Position numbers and translations under genes: made by a program. The notes beneath the pieces are model-generated. The model was not told the DNA's origin. It ran no database searches and was given only the letters and a program-made list of their open reading frames with translations. A stretch of 64,000 nt of DNA, taken from positions 1 to 64,000 of the forward strand of contig NZ_JAQGJT010000015.1 of NCBI RefSeq assembly GCF_028290495.1, given 5' to 3'. The DNA is from Tardiphaga sp. (GTDB taxonomy: Bacteria > Pseudomonadota > Alphaproteobacteria > Rhizobiales > Xanthobacteraceae). The number at the start of each line of letters is the position of its first letter. The stretch's first letter is position 1. Below, in pieces: positions 23,864 through 33,135 of the stretch.

Positions 23864-24478
23864 TTAGCGGGCGCTGGCCGTGGCCACCGCGGGACGGTTG
23901 TCACCGAGCGAGACCCAGACGTTCGGATCGCTCTGCGACTGCCGCTTGACGAAGCGATAGCCGGTCTCGGTCCACGACACGACGTTCTCGTTCTGATTGT
24001 CGAGCACGTATTCGCCCTTGTCGGTCTTCACCGTGAGCACCGCGTGGCCGTCGCCCTTCTTGTCACGCACCACGGTGATCAGCAGCGCTTCGCGAGGCCA
24101 GCCGGCATCGATAAGCATCTTGCGCTTGAGCAATACGTAGTCCTCGCAATCGCCATAACCATCGGTAGGCAGCGACCACTTCTCGACCACGCCCCAATGA
24201 TCCATGTCGGTCATCGGCTTGATACTTTCGTTGACCCAACGATTGACGCGCAGCAGATCCTTCCATGCGGTCTGCGTGATGACGATGTCGCGAGCCTGCG
24301 TCGCGCCGCCGCGGCAATCATCGGGATTGTCCGCGCAGAATTCGACCCAGCCGATCGGCGAACGCGTGGTGTCACCGAGGCTCGCATAACGTGCGTCGCC
24401 GGCCTGCGCCGTCGCCGAAAACCCGAACAGGATGGTTGCGATTGCCAATCCCGCGTAACGCCCCGTGCTACCAAACAT
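23864..24478 (-). CDS. Bacterial transglutaminase-like cysteine peptidase (BTLCP, DUF920)
   Basis: This 204-aa exported protein has a signal peptide (AGLAIATILFGFSATAQA, cleavage after AQA). The catalytic triad is Cys111 in GYGDCEDYV, His145 in GDGHAVLTV and Asp160 in YVLDNQ. Related periplasmic proteases such as LapG cut surface adhesins under c-di-GMP control, and c-di-GMP-type genes (PilZ, GGDEF-EAL) lie nearby; a link is only a suggestion. Its promoter region is the unusual AT-rich stretch at 24540-24660. Confidence 0.93.
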   Translation of the reverse strand: MFGSTGRYAGLAIATILFGFSATAQAGDARYASLGDTTRSPIGWVEFCADNPDDCRGGATQARDIVITQTAWKDLLRVNRWVNESIKPMTDMDHWGVVEKWSLPTDGYGDCEDYVLLKRKMLIDAGWPREALLITVVRDKKGDGHAVLTVKTDKGEYVLDNQNENVVSWTETGYRFVKRQSQSDPNVWVSLGDNRPAVATASAR

Positions 24479-24603
24479 TGTGGCCCCCGTTTCTTGTTGG
24501 GACCATGTTTTGCACAGAGGATTTTCGGCGCCGCTAAATCGCGGAACTACAATTGAAGCGAATACGCATCAAAGAAATCGAAAATTTGAACTACACTTGA
24601 GAT

Positions 24604-24648
24604 AAATTCGATTCAAATTTTAGCTGATCGAATTTGATTCAAATTTTA
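24604..24648. promoter_or_regulatory. Direct repeat in AT-rich upstream region
   Basis: Two 19-bp elements, 24604-24622 and 24630-24648, share 17 positions, including the core gattcaaatttta. They start 26 bp apart. A related inverted copy (tcgaaaatttgaac) lies near 24578. The stretch is about 130-170 bp upstream of the BTLCP start and would suit an AT-seeking regulator such as a Ros/MucR or H-NS-like protein. This is inference. Confidence 0.45.
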
Positions 24649-24735
24649 CGCATTAAGCAGGCAAGCGCTGCAAAACGGCGGTTTGTGGCGCGAATGTGGT
24701 GCCCCATTAACCGGAAACGGGGCATGCCGAATAGC

Positions 24736-24772
24736 ATGAAGGCGGTATCCGGAACCCGGATACCGCCTTCAT
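24736..24772. terminator. Perfect 17-bp hairpin downstream of the PilZ gene
   Basis: Arms atgaaggcggtatccgg and ccggataccgccttcat are perfectly complementary around a 3-base loop (aac). The hairpin is 37 bp beyond the stop of the minus-strand PilZ gene. No T-run follows, so it may be a factor-dependent terminator or an mRNA stabiliser. Confidence 0.6.
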
Positions 24773-24808
24773 GGCGTTGCAAAACTGGAGTGGAGGTCGT
24801 TCGGCCGT

Positions 24809-25423
24809 TTACCGGGCGTTGACGCTGTTTTCGAGCGTCTCTGCAAGCTGCTCGTGGATGAACTCCAGAGCGAAGCCGTCCTCGAGATGACGAACCACGC
24901 GGGACTGCACCCGGCCGAGCGACACGTTGCTGTGCAGCGGCGGCCGGCGCTCCGCCGCGATGGCGGCGCCGGACAGCGACAGATCGATGATCCGGCAGGT
25001 CATCTGGCTGCCGTCCTCGAGCGTGAGCAGCGAGATCGGGTTGCGCGGCACGATACGGTCGTGGCGGCGGTCTTCGGGCAAATTGAGGATGTCGCGGTTG
25101 GCCAGCCAGGTGAGCTGCGCGGCCAGCTTGTCGCGTTTGCGCGGGGTCGCGCCGACGCTCATCGCGAAGCCATTATCGATGATGCGGGTGATTTTGCCTT
25201 CGACGCGGCCGATATGGTCGAGATAGGCGATCACCCGGTCGCCGACATCGCCGATGCCGGGGCCAAGCAGCGCCAGGCCGCCCGGCGACATATTGATGAC
25301 CTGGCAGGGGAATTCGCGCCGGTCCGGCAGCATGTAGCGGCCAAGCAGGTGCACTTTCACGCGCTGAAAGCGGCGCTTTTCTTCTGCCGCGGGCAGAATC
25401 GATCGTGTTTGCGCGAACGCCAT
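24809..25423 (-). CDS. Protein with two PilZ domains
   Basis: This 204-aa protein has two tandem PilZ-like domains. The first has EKRRFQRVKV followed by INMSPGGLALLG. The second has DRRHDRIVPRN followed by IIDLSLSGAAIA. The RxxxR and (D/N)xSxxG motifs that bind cyclic di-GMP are recognisable in both, though the first of domain one is compressed (RRFQR). ATG 25423 is chosen over an in-frame TTG one codon earlier. It is probably a c-di-GMP responsive effector; its target is unknown. Confidence 0.88.
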   Translation of the reverse strand: MAFAQTRSILPAAEEKRRFQRVKVHLLGRYMLPDRREFPCQVINMSPGGLALLGPGIGDVGDRVIAYLDHIGRVEGKITRIIDNGFAMSVGATPRKRDKLAAQLTWLANRDILNLPEDRRHDRIVPRNPISLLTLEDGSQMTCRIIDLSLSGAAIAAERRPPLHSNVSLGRVQSRVVRHLEDGFALEFIHEQLAETLENSVNAR

Positions 25424-25550
25424 CAATGCCGTGCCAGTCAGCGGGTATAGGTTGCGGTAACCCTACGGCGCGCAGGGTTAACGGTGCGTTACAACGGTGT
25501 CCGGTGGTACAACCAATCGGCGTGATTGTGTCAGGCGACACCGATGCCGA

Positions 25551-26108
25551 TCAGGTCAGGCCTTCGTAGACGATCAGGCCGCGGGCGGCTTTCAGCTTGC
25601 GCAGCGCGCGCGGCGCGAAGCGCTGCGGCGGGTGGGCGAGGTAGCGGTACGAAGTCAGGCTGAAATAGCCGAGCCGGCCGCGTGCTTCGCCGAGCGGCGC
25701 CAACAGGCCGGTCAGGCTGGTCGGGGTGTGTGCGCGCATGTTGAACGGTAACAGCAGCAGTTCCAGATGCACCTTTTGGCCGTCGTCGGTCGTCGCGGTC
25801 ACGCCGGCGACGGCCGCCAGCAGTTCCTCGGCGACCACGGTGACGATGTCCTCGATCTCGCGACGGTTCTCCGGCGCAAACAGCATCGGGAAGGCCTGGC
25901 CCTTGAGATCGCGGGCGAGCAGGGCGCAGACCCGCGTGCCGGCGACGCGGAACGGGAAGCCGGCTGGCTTGTCATAGGACAGCACGAAGATGTCGCCGAG
26001 CAGTTCACGCACCGGGCCGGGCTCGATGTCGCTGCGTTCAGGCGCGCGCGCGTCGCCCCGCTTGCCGTCCCAATAAGCAAAGAACTCTTTGCTGGATGGA
26101 TGCTTCAT
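25551..26108 (-). CDS. PAS domain-containing protein (PAS_5 type)
   Basis: This 185-aa cytosolic protein begins MKHPSSKEFFAYWDGKRGD. The motif EFFAYWD...R...PERSDIEP and the strand pattern PFRVAGTRVCALLARDL are those of the alphaproteobacterial PAS_5 family. No output domain is present. Members are proposed regulators of cell-cycle or stress signalling, but this one is not characterised. It lies next to the PilZ gene on the same strand with 127 bp between them. Confidence 0.85.
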   Translation of the reverse strand: MKHPSSKEFFAYWDGKRGDARAPERSDIEPGPVRELLGDIFVLSYDKPAGFPFRVAGTRVCALLARDLKGQAFPMLFAPENRREIEDIVTVVAEELLAAVAGVTATTDDGQKVHLELLLLPFNMRAHTPTSLTGLLAPLGEARGRLGYFSLTSYRYLAHPPQRFAPRALRKLKAARGLIVYEGLT

Positions 26109-26730
26109 TGACGCTCGCCCTGACCCGCAGGTGGTGCTCGTGGGACATCTCTGTCCCGAATCCAGGCACCGCGTGCCCGCTACATCTTCTGCAGATCAGA
26201 CATTGCAGCGTCTATGCCGAAGCTGCGTTTTCCACGGCGTTAACTTTGTTTCACGTCGTTAACGTTAAATTAAGCATGATGTAGGCGATCGATCCGATAA
26301 ATGAGTAGTATCGTCTCGTACTACACAACGTCGGCGCTGCTACACGGGCGCGCCGGTTGATACCAGGGTGGCTGCAAAACAGGTTTGGTCATCGCGCGGG
26401 GAGGGGTGGGGACGTGGCTTCTCCTTTATCGGAGAGGCACCTGCGGAAAGACCGGTCCAGGAAAGGGAGAGTGTTCTCAGCACTCTCCCTTTTTCTTTGG
26501 CTCGCGCTTCAAGTGATAGTTGGCATGCGGAAGCATCCAGGGCGGGCAGGACCGTTGCCGGCCTTCGGGGCAGCGGCGTGTCGCTAGCTGTGTGGCCGGC
26601 CCGCCAGGAACCGGAAGCCATCCGGGAAACGTTTTCAGTTCCCTGTGGCGATGCCGAGCTTGCGCCGCCGCCGCAAACCCGCCTATTTGGGCTATCGCTC
26701 GCTTGAGCCCGCTGACCAGGCCTTTGACCG
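26109..26730. other. 620-bp interval without a supported protein gene
   Basis: Between the divergently placed PAS gene and the rhomboid gene there is no convincing coding frame. The interval contains an AT-richer segment near 26230-26280 (probable PAS promoter) and a clear plus-strand terminator at 26462-26493 with no gene upstream of it. This makes a small RNA possible. Confidence 0.6.
26462..26493 (+). terminator. Orphan Rho-independent terminator
   Basis: The 12-bp stem aaagggagagtg/cactctcccttt, with a 7-base loop, runs into a T-rich tract (ttttcttt). It is oriented to end plus-strand transcripts, but no plus-strand ORF precedes it. A small hairpin tctcc/ggaga lies about 30 bp upstream (26420-26435). 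Confidence 0.75.
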
Positions 26731-27501
26731 TTGGATTCCCAAGTTCCCCCGCGTGAGCCGATCCTGACCCTGCCGGGCGCGCTGACTGCCTATGTCGCGC
26801 TTTTGGCGGCGATCCATCTCGGCCGGATGCTGCTGCCGCCGGAACTCGACGACCTCGTCATCGAGTTGTTCGGCTTCATCCCCAAGCGCTACGACCAGAC
26901 GCTGCTGGCGATGCCGTTTCCGGGCGGCTTCGGCGCCAAGGTCTGGAGCTTCGTCAGCTACTCCCTGCTGCATGCCAACCTCAGCCATATCGGCTTCAAT
27001 GTGCTGTGGTTGCTGCCGTTCGGCAGCGCGCTGGCACGCCGGTTCGGCGCCATGCGGTTCTTTGTCTTCATGGCGGTAACCGCGGTCGGCGGCGCTGCGG
27101 CGCACCTTCTTACCCACGAGCATGAACTGGCGCCGATGATCGGCGCTTCGGCCTCGGTGTCCGGCGCGATGGCGGCGGCGATCCGCTTCGCCTTTGTGCG
27201 TGGCAGCTTCCTGTCGTTCAACCGTGGCGATGCTGACGAGGCCGCCCGCGTTCCCGCGCAGCCGCTGCTGCGCGCGCTGCGCGATCCGCGCGTGCTCGGC
27301 TTCCTCGGCGTCTGGTTCGCCGTCAACATCATCTTCGGCGTGGGCGCGATTGCGATTGGCGCCGACGGCGCCAGCGTTGCCTGGCAGGCACATATCGGCG
27401 GCTTCTTCACCGGGTTGCTGCTGTTCTCGCTGTTCGATCCTATCCCGCGCGCTGGACGCCGCGCCGAGGTTGCGGCGTCCGACACGTCTGACCTGCACTG
27501 A
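26731..27501 (+). CDS. Rhomboid family intramembrane serine protease
   Basis: This 256-aa protein has about six TM helices. The rhomboid catalytic dyad is present: Ser140 in MIGASAS and His221 in WQAHIGGF. The HANLSHIGFN motif (TM2; H81 and N90) is also present. A polar loop of about 25 residues splits the TM region before RDPRVLGFLGVW. The only plausible start is TTG 26731, since no ATG or GTG lies in the right place upstream of the first helix. Its substrate is unknown. Confidence 0.92.
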   Translation: MDSQVPPREPILTLPGALTAYVALLAAIHLGRMLLPPELDDLVIELFGFIPKRYDQTLLAMPFPGGFGAKVWSFVSYSLLHANLSHIGFNVLWLLPFGSALARRFGAMRFFVFMAVTAVGGAAAHLLTHEHELAPMIGASASVSGAMAAAIRFAFVRGSFLSFNRGDADEAARVPAQPLLRALRDPRVLGFLGVWFAVNIIFGVGAIAIGADGASVAWQAHIGGFFTGLLLFSLFDPIPRAGRRAEVAASDTSDLH

Positions 27502-27663
27502 GTGTGTACCGCCGCCTTGCGGGGCGGGCGGGATTCATCCACATTATGGATGAGACAGGTGACCGCGGCCGGGGATTTCCCGCCGCCCCCACGACGCTGT
27601 TTTTTGACTGCTCAAGAAAGAAAGACGCCCATTTAAGGGCGAATTCGACTTCAGGAGGCGACA

Positions 27664-28092
27664 ATGACGGTACGTGCAATCCTCGATTCCAAGGGCCACC
27701 AGATCATCAACGTCGCGCCGACCGATACGCTGTCGGCCGCGGTAAAGCTGCTGTCGGAACGCAAGATTGGCGCGGTGCTGGTGATGACGGGCCATCACTT
27801 AGAGGGCATCCTGTCGGAGCGCGACATCGTCCGCGTCATTGGCGAGCGCGGCGCCTCGGTGCTGGATGAGTCGGTGCAGGCGGTAATGACCCGCAAGGTG
27901 ATCAGCTGCAAGCCGACCGATACCGTCGGCGCCATCATGGAAATGATGACGTCGGGCAAGTTCAGGCATCTGCCGGTGTTCGAAGCCGACAAGATCGTCG
28001 GGCTGATCTCGATCGGCGATGTCGTCAAGTGGCGCGTCAAGGAGTTTGAGCACGAGCAGGAAGCGCTGCGCGACTACATCGCAACAGCCTAA
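27664..28092 (+). CDS. CBS-domain pair protein
   Basis: This 142-aa protein is made of two CBS motifs (Bateman module): the first around VAPTDTLSAAVKLLSERKIGA, the second around SCKPTDTVGAIMEMMTSGKF with HLPVFEADKIVGLISIGDVV. Such stand-alone modules bind adenine nucleotides and act as energy sensors or partners of other enzymes. ATG 27664 has GGAGG just upstream. It is convergent with the patatin gene, with only seven bases between. Confidence 0.92.
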   Translation: MTVRAILDSKGHQIINVAPTDTLSAAVKLLSERKIGAVLVMTGHHLEGILSERDIVRVIGERGASVLDESVQAVMTRKVISCKPTDTVGAIMEMMTSGKFRHLPVFEADKIVGLISIGDVVKWRVKEFEHEQEALRDYIATA

Positions 28093-28099
28093 CTGCCGC

Positions 28100-29158
28100 T
28101 CACTCCTGCGGCACAGCCGGTTTCTGCGCGACGACCGGCGCGGGCGAGCGGGCGGCTTCGGGCGCCAGGATCTCGATCGCTTCATGGATCGATTCAATGG
28201 CACGCTCGGCGGCGCGTGCGCCATGCGCGATCATCTCGTCGGCGCGGTGGAAATCGAACCAGCCGATATGGCCGATCCGCGGCGCGATCAGCATGTCCGG
28301 CGGATCGCCGGCGAGGCGGGCGCGGGTGATGCGGTCCTGCATGATGTTGAAGGCATCGACCATGACGGTGGAAATGCCCGGCCGGCCACCGCCGCCGAAG
28401 AACTCCCGTTTCATGGTGCGCTCGGCCGAGAAGAACTTGCTGAAGCCGCGCTTTTGCGGCGCTTCGACCTCGACCACCGGCTCGACCACATCCGGGCCGG
28501 TGCCGTGATCGAAAATCGTCGTCGAATGACCGAACACGTCATTGCTGAGATTGACGGCGATGACGATTTCCGCGCCTAAAGCCCGCGCGGTCGATACTGG
28601 AACCGGGTTGACCAGCGCACCGTCGACCAGCCAGCGGTCACCGACCAGCACCGGTGAGAAGATGCCGGGCAGCGCGTAGGACGCCCGCATCGCGTCGACG
28701 AGGCGGCCATGGGTCAGCCAGATCTCGTGGCCGGTGCGAACCTCGGTGGCGACGCTGGCGAATTTCAGCGGCAGGTCCTCGATTGTCGTCTGGCCCAGGG
28801 AGGCCTCGAGCTGCGCAGCCAGCTTGGTGCCGCCGATCAGGCCGGAACCGTTGAGGCGGATGTCGAGATAACTGAGGATATTGCGCGGCTGCAGGCCGCG
28901 TGCCCATTCTTCCAGCGTGTCGAGGTGGCCCGCGGCATAGGAGCCGCCGACCACGGCACCGATCGAGGTGCCGACCACCACATGGGGCGCGATGCCGTGG
29001 GAAAGCAGGGTGCGCAGTACGCCGATATGCGCAAAGCCGCGCGCCGCGCCGCCACCCAGCGCCAGCCCGATCACCGGGCGGCGAACGCTGCCCAAGCCCG
29101 GCTTGTCGCGGCCATTTGCGCCGTTTTGGCTGCGCCCCATCAGATTCTCCAGCACCAA
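28100..29158 (-). CDS. Patatin-like phospholipase (RssA/YlbK-like)
   Basis: This 352-aa protein has the oxyanion loop GLALGGGAARGFAHIG, nucleophile Ser65 in GTSIGA, and dyad Asp179 in LVDGALVNP. This is the minimal set for the patatin Ser-Asp hydrolase. A C-terminal extension of about 150 residues, including a glycine-rich FFGGGGRPG, ends in a Pro/Ala-rich tail. No signal peptide is evident. The activity is expected to be lipid acyl hydrolysis; the physiological role is unknown. The in-frame ATG at 29140 is a second possible start. Confidence 0.92.
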   Translation of the reverse strand: MVLENLMGRSQNGANGRDKPGLGSVRRPVIGLALGGGAARGFAHIGVLRTLLSHGIAPHVVVGTSIGAVVGGSYAAGHLDTLEEWARGLQPRNILSYLDIRLNGSGLIGGTKLAAQLEASLGQTTIEDLPLKFASVATEVRTGHEIWLTHGRLVDAMRASYALPGIFSPVLVGDRWLVDGALVNPVPVSTARALGAEIVIAVNLSNDVFGHSTTIFDHGTGPDVVEPVVEVEAPQKRGFSKFFSAERTMKREFFGGGGRPGISTVMVDAFNIMQDRITRARLAGDPPDMLIAPRIGHIGWFDFHRADEMIAHGARAAERAIESIHEAIEILAPEAARSPAPVVAQKPAVPQE

Positions 29159-29386
29159 ATACTCCGAGTCGGCTGCGTCAGGACGACAGCCGTTTATTTA
29201 TTCACGCCGGCCGTATCATGCCAGACGGTATCGCATTCATGACTTATGCCGACTACGATGGCGTTAGGCAGTAAATACGACGGCATGGCGACAAGCTGGC
29301 AGGCATTTGAAGATGGCCGTTCCGCTCGCGGCATTGTGTAGGAAAAGCGACGCAGGCTTGAATTTGCCGCGTTTTCAGTGAAAAGC

Positions 29387-30466
29387 ATGGCGATGACTGC
29401 ACGGGGCCAGGAGTTGGTGAGCAAAGACTTGAAGACTGCGAGGGGCGGACGCCTGGCGTGCGCGCTGGCGCTGGCTTTGCTGTCGGCATTTCCCGCCCAG
29501 CCGAGCTTTGCCCAGTTTCCCGGCGACCGTCCGCCGCCGGTGCCGCCGGGCTCGATTCCCGACGTCCCGTCGGGTCCCGCCATCAGCCTTGCACCGCCCT
29601 CGGGGCCGGCTTCCGCGCCATTGCTGCCGGCGCCGCTGACGCAGCCGCCGGTCGCCGCGGTGACGCCGCCCGTGACGTCGCCATTGCCCCCCAACCCGGC
29701 GACGCCGGGGCAGGGCGTGCTGGCGCTGACGGCGCGTTATGGCAAGGACATGCCGGTGATCGGCAACGGGCTGGTGTGGCGGGTCTATTCCGACCGGCCG
29801 GATGAAACCGGGGCCTTCAAGCTGATCCGCGAGGACCGAGGTGCGACCCCGAACATCGTGCTGCCGCCCGGCAGCTACGTCGTCCATGTCGCGATGGGGC
29901 TGGTCAGCGCCGTTCGCCCGGTGACCGTCAAGTCCGACACCGACCGCGAATCCTTCGTGCTGCCGGCTGGCGGGTTGCGCATCGAGGGCCGGGTCGGCTC
30001 CTCCAAGATCCCGCAGAACCAGATCTCGTTCAGCATCTACAAGGGCAGCCAGTTCGAGACCGGCGAGCGCGCGCCCTTGCTACCAAGCGTTCCCGCAGGC
30101 GACGTCGTGCTGCTGCAGGAAGGCACCTACTACATCGTCTCGAACTACGGCGACGCCAACTCGACGGTGCGCTCCGACATTCGCGTGCAGGCGAGCAAGC
30201 TGACTGATGTCATCATCACGCATCGTGCTGCAGTGATCACGTTGAAGCTGGCCAGCGACAAGGGCGGCGAGGCGCTGGCCAACACCGCATGGTCGGTGAT
30301 CACGCCGGCCGGCGACGTCATCAAGGAATCGATCGGCGCCTTCCCGCGTGTGGTTCTGTCGGAAGGCGAGTACCGCGCCATCGCCAAGAACGAAGGCAAG
30401 GTGTTCGAGCGCGCGTTCAACGTCGTCAATGGCGTCGATGGCGAGATCGAAGTCGTCGCGCGCTAG
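29387..30466 (+). CDS. Exported proline-rich hypothetical protein
   Basis: This 359-aa protein has a signal peptide (RLACALALALLSAFPAQPSFA) and a proline-rich linker of about 70 residues. A beta-rich domain follows with two similar halves: GLVWRVYSDRPDETGAFKLI with GSYVVHVAMG, and NTAWSVITPAGDVIKESIG with GEYRAIAKNEGKV. The halves look like repeated immunoglobulin-like modules that carry a cargo-type strand pattern. GTG 29378 and ATG 29393 are alternative starts. It is a conserved-looking rhizobial periplasmic protein of unknown role. Confidence 0.8.
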   Translation: MAMTARGQELVSKDLKTARGGRLACALALALLSAFPAQPSFAQFPGDRPPPVPPGSIPDVPSGPAISLAPPSGPASAPLLPAPLTQPPVAAVTPPVTSPLPPNPATPGQGVLALTARYGKDMPVIGNGLVWRVYSDRPDETGAFKLIREDRGATPNIVLPPGSYVVHVAMGLVSAVRPVTVKSDTDRESFVLPAGGLRIEGRVGSSKIPQNQISFSIYKGSQFETGERAPLLPSVPAGDVVLLQEGTYYIVSNYGDANSTVRSDIRVQASKLTDVIITHRAAVITLKLASDKGGEALANTAWSVITPAGDVIKESIGAFPRVVLSEGEYRAIAKNEGKVFERAFNVVNGVDGEIEVVAR

Positions 30467-30656
30467 TCGCGACAATTCTCCTCGAATGCAATGGCGTGTC
30501 ACGCCACTGTCATGGTTATGAATTCGCCCTAACCATCGCGCGACTTTAAAAATTCATACTGGCCGCTTTTGTCGCCGCGCGGCCAAACGTTTACATCGCC
30601 TTAAGTCTCTGGGCCCGAAGTCCGACTGCAAGTGTTACCATTCGGGAAGGGACGAC

Positions 30657-33125
30657 GTGACTGCCGCCAGACAATTATCCGGACAACCGGACAGCAAGGT
30701 GCTCGGTGACATCCCGGTTCTGCAGCGCAAGTGGCACGCCGCACTTCGCCCGGGCCAGACCTTGCCCGGCTATGAAGAGGTGATGCTCGGCAGTCTCGGC
30801 CGGCTCGCGGATCACATCGTGCTGCTGGCGGGCGATGGCGATTCGCTCAAGGTATCGCGTAGCGGCCGCTATGTGCAGCAGTGGCTCGGCGACGAACGCT
30901 GGGACGTCGCACTGGAAACGCTGTCGCCGGATTGTGCCATGGCGCTGTCGGAAGCCGCCGGCTCCGCGCTGCAGACCGGCCGGCCGCATATCTCCCATGT
31001 GCATTGCGTGCGCGACGGGCTGGTGCAGACCTATGAGATCCTGGCACTGCCGACCGCGTCTCGTTGGGGCAGCACGCTGGTCGGCGTCTACGTCAACGAG
31101 CAGGGCCCGCGCTACAATCTGGTTGATGCGATTTTTTCGGCGACCAACGAAGGCATCGTGACACTGGCGGCGATCCGCGATTCCGCGGGACAGCCGTTCG
31201 ATTTCCAGATCGTGCATCTCAACGAAGGTGCGGCGCGGCTGCTCAAGGCGCCCTCAACCGGGCTGCAATGGCGCAGGCTCAGTGCCGGCGGCCATGCGCT
31301 GTGTCTCCCGGATGTGCAGCAATGGCTGCTGTCGATGATTTCGCGCGGCGCCAGCGACCAGTACGAGATCGACAGCGGCGACCGTAGCCTGCAACTCAGT
31401 GCCACCGCCTTTGGAGATCTGGTGTCGTTGACGGTTTCCGACGTCACCGACATCAAGCGTCGCGAGGAATCCTTCCGGCTGTTGTTCGACAGCAATCCGA
31501 TGCCGATGTGGGTGTTCGACGCCGAGACAATGACTTTCCTCGGCGTCAACGACGCCGCGGTCGTGCACTACGGCTACGACCGCGCAACCTTCCTGCGCAT
31601 GCAGTTGACGCAGATCTGGCCACGCGACGAATGGGATATTCACAGCAACGCGTTGAAGCAGCTTGGCGACAGCTATCAGTCCGATCGCAACTGGCGGCAT
31701 GTGAAGGCGGACGGCAACGAAATCGAGGTGCTGACCTATGGACGACGCGTGACCTTCGAGGGGCGCGACGGCTTCCTCGTCGCCATCGTTGATATCACCG
31801 AGCGCCGCAGGGCCGAGGCGCGGGTCGCGCACATGGCGCACCATGACGCGCTGACCGAACTGCCGAACCGCGTTTTCTATCAGGAACGTCTGAGCCAGGC
31901 GCTCGACCTCAACGATTCCAGCCGACATATCGCGGTATTGTGCATCGATCTCGATTTGTTCAAGAACGTCAACGACTCCTTCGGCCACCCGATGGGCGAT
32001 CGGCTGCTGAAGATGGTCGCCGGCCGGATGCGCGCCGAGGTGCGCGGCAACAATCTGGTGGCTCGGCTCGGCGGCGACGAATTCGCCGTCGTGCTGGCGG
32101 CGGACGTCTCGCCGAACGAGACCAATGATTTCGCGGCGCGCCTGATCGATATTCTCAGTGTGCCCTACGATATGGACGGCATCGAGGTGGTGATCGGCGC
32201 CAGCATCGGCATCGCCATGTCGCCTGGCGATGGCGACAGCAGCGAGGAACTGATGCGTAACGCCGATATGGCGTTGTACCGCGCCAAATCAGAAGGCGGC
32301 GGCGTGCATCGTTTCTTCGAGCGCGAGATGGACCGCCAGGCGCAGAAGCGGCGCGACATGGAGATGGACCTGCGCCGCGCCTTTGCCAACGGCGAATTCG
32401 AGCTGCATTATCAGCCGCTGGTCGATCTGGCCGCCGACCGTATCACCGGCTTCGAGGCGTTGCTGCGCTGGCGGCATCCCGACAAGGGCATGATCTCGCC
32501 CGCCGATTTCATCCCCGTCGCCGAGGACATCGGTCTGATCGTCACGCTGGGCGAATGGGTGTTGCGAAAGGCCTGCGCAGAGGCGGTGAAGTGGCCGGAT
32601 GATATCAAGATCGCCGTCAACCTGTCGCCGGTTCAGTTTCGCAACCGCAATCTGGTGCAAGTGGTGGTCGCCGCTCTGGCCTATTCCGGACTGTCGCCGT
32701 TGCGGCTGGAGCTGGAGATCACCGAATCGCTGTTCTTGGCCGAGACCGAATCCAATATCGCGGTACTGCATCAGCTGCGCGCGCTCGGCGTCCGTATCTC
32801 GATGGACGATTTCGGCACCGGCTATTCCAGCCTCAGCTATCTCCGCAGCTTTCCGTTCGACAAGATCAAGATCGACCGTTCCTTCGTCAAGGATCTGGTC
32901 GGACGTCCCGATTGCGTCGCCATCGTGCGCGCGATCTCCGGCCTCGGCCGCAGCCTGAACATCACCACGACCGCGGAGGGCGTGGAGACGATCGATCAGC
33001 TCGACTGGCTGCGCGCCGAGGGCTGCAACGAGGTGCAGGGCTTTCTGTTCAGCGCCGCGCGGCCGGCATCCGAGGTCGAGGAACTGCTGCGCAAGTTCGG
33101 CGCGCGGGCGTCGCAGGCGGCGTAG
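30657..33125 (+). CDS. PAS-GGDEF-EAL cyclic di-GMP signalling protein
   Basis: This 822-aa cytosolic protein has an N-terminal region with a PAS-like part (about 140-260) and a clear PAS (about 270-385, FRLLFDSNPMPMWVFD). A GGDEF domain with intact RLGGDEFAVV lies near residue 470. An EAL domain follows, with FEALLRWRHP near 599, DDFGTGYSSLSYL and KIDRSFVKDL. Both catalytic signatures look complete, so it could make and degrade c-di-GMP. No TM segment is seen. The start is GTG 30657 after GGGA. It lies within 7 kb of the PilZ and BTLCP genes. Confidence 0.93.
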   Translation: MTAARQLSGQPDSKVLGDIPVLQRKWHAALRPGQTLPGYEEVMLGSLGRLADHIVLLAGDGDSLKVSRSGRYVQQWLGDERWDVALETLSPDCAMALSEAAGSALQTGRPHISHVHCVRDGLVQTYEILALPTASRWGSTLVGVYVNEQGPRYNLVDAIFSATNEGIVTLAAIRDSAGQPFDFQIVHLNEGAARLLKAPSTGLQWRRLSAGGHALCLPDVQQWLLSMISRGASDQYEIDSGDRSLQLSATAFGDLVSLTVSDVTDIKRREESFRLLFDSNPMPMWVFDAETMTFLGVNDAAVVHYGYDRATFLRMQLTQIWPRDEWDIHSNALKQLGDSYQSDRNWRHVKADGNEIEVLTYGRRVTFEGRDGFLVAIVDITERRRAEARVAHMAHHDALTELPNRVFYQERLSQALDLNDSSRHIAVLCIDLDLFKNVNDSFGHPMGDRLLKMVAGRMRAEVRGNNLVARLGGDEFAVVLAADVSPNETNDFAARLIDILSVPYDMDGIEVVIGASIGIAMSPGDGDSSEELMRNADMALYRAKSEGGGVHRFFEREMDRQAQKRRDMEMDLRRAFANGEFELHYQPLVDLAADRITGFEALLRWRHPDKGMISPADFIPVAEDIGLIVTLGEWVLRKACAEAVKWPDDIKIAVNLSPVQFRNRNLVQVVVAALAYSGLSPLRLELEITESLFLAETESNIAVLHQLRALGVRISMDDFGTGYSSLSYLRSFPFDKIKIDRSFVKDLVGRPDCVAIVRAISGLGRSLNITTTAEGVETIDQLDWLRAEGCNEVQGFLFSAARPASEVEELLRKFGARASQAA

Positions 33126-33135
33126 TGCAACAGGC

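Larger units (their letters stand above)
24479..24808. other. Gene-free 330-bp interval, AT-rich with repeats
   Basis: No coding frame is supported here. The interval holds the leader of the BTLCP gene (minus strand), a markedly AT-rich core at 24540-24660 with two near-identical 19-bp elements, and a long perfect hairpin at 24736-24772 behind the PilZ gene. Confidence 0.7.
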
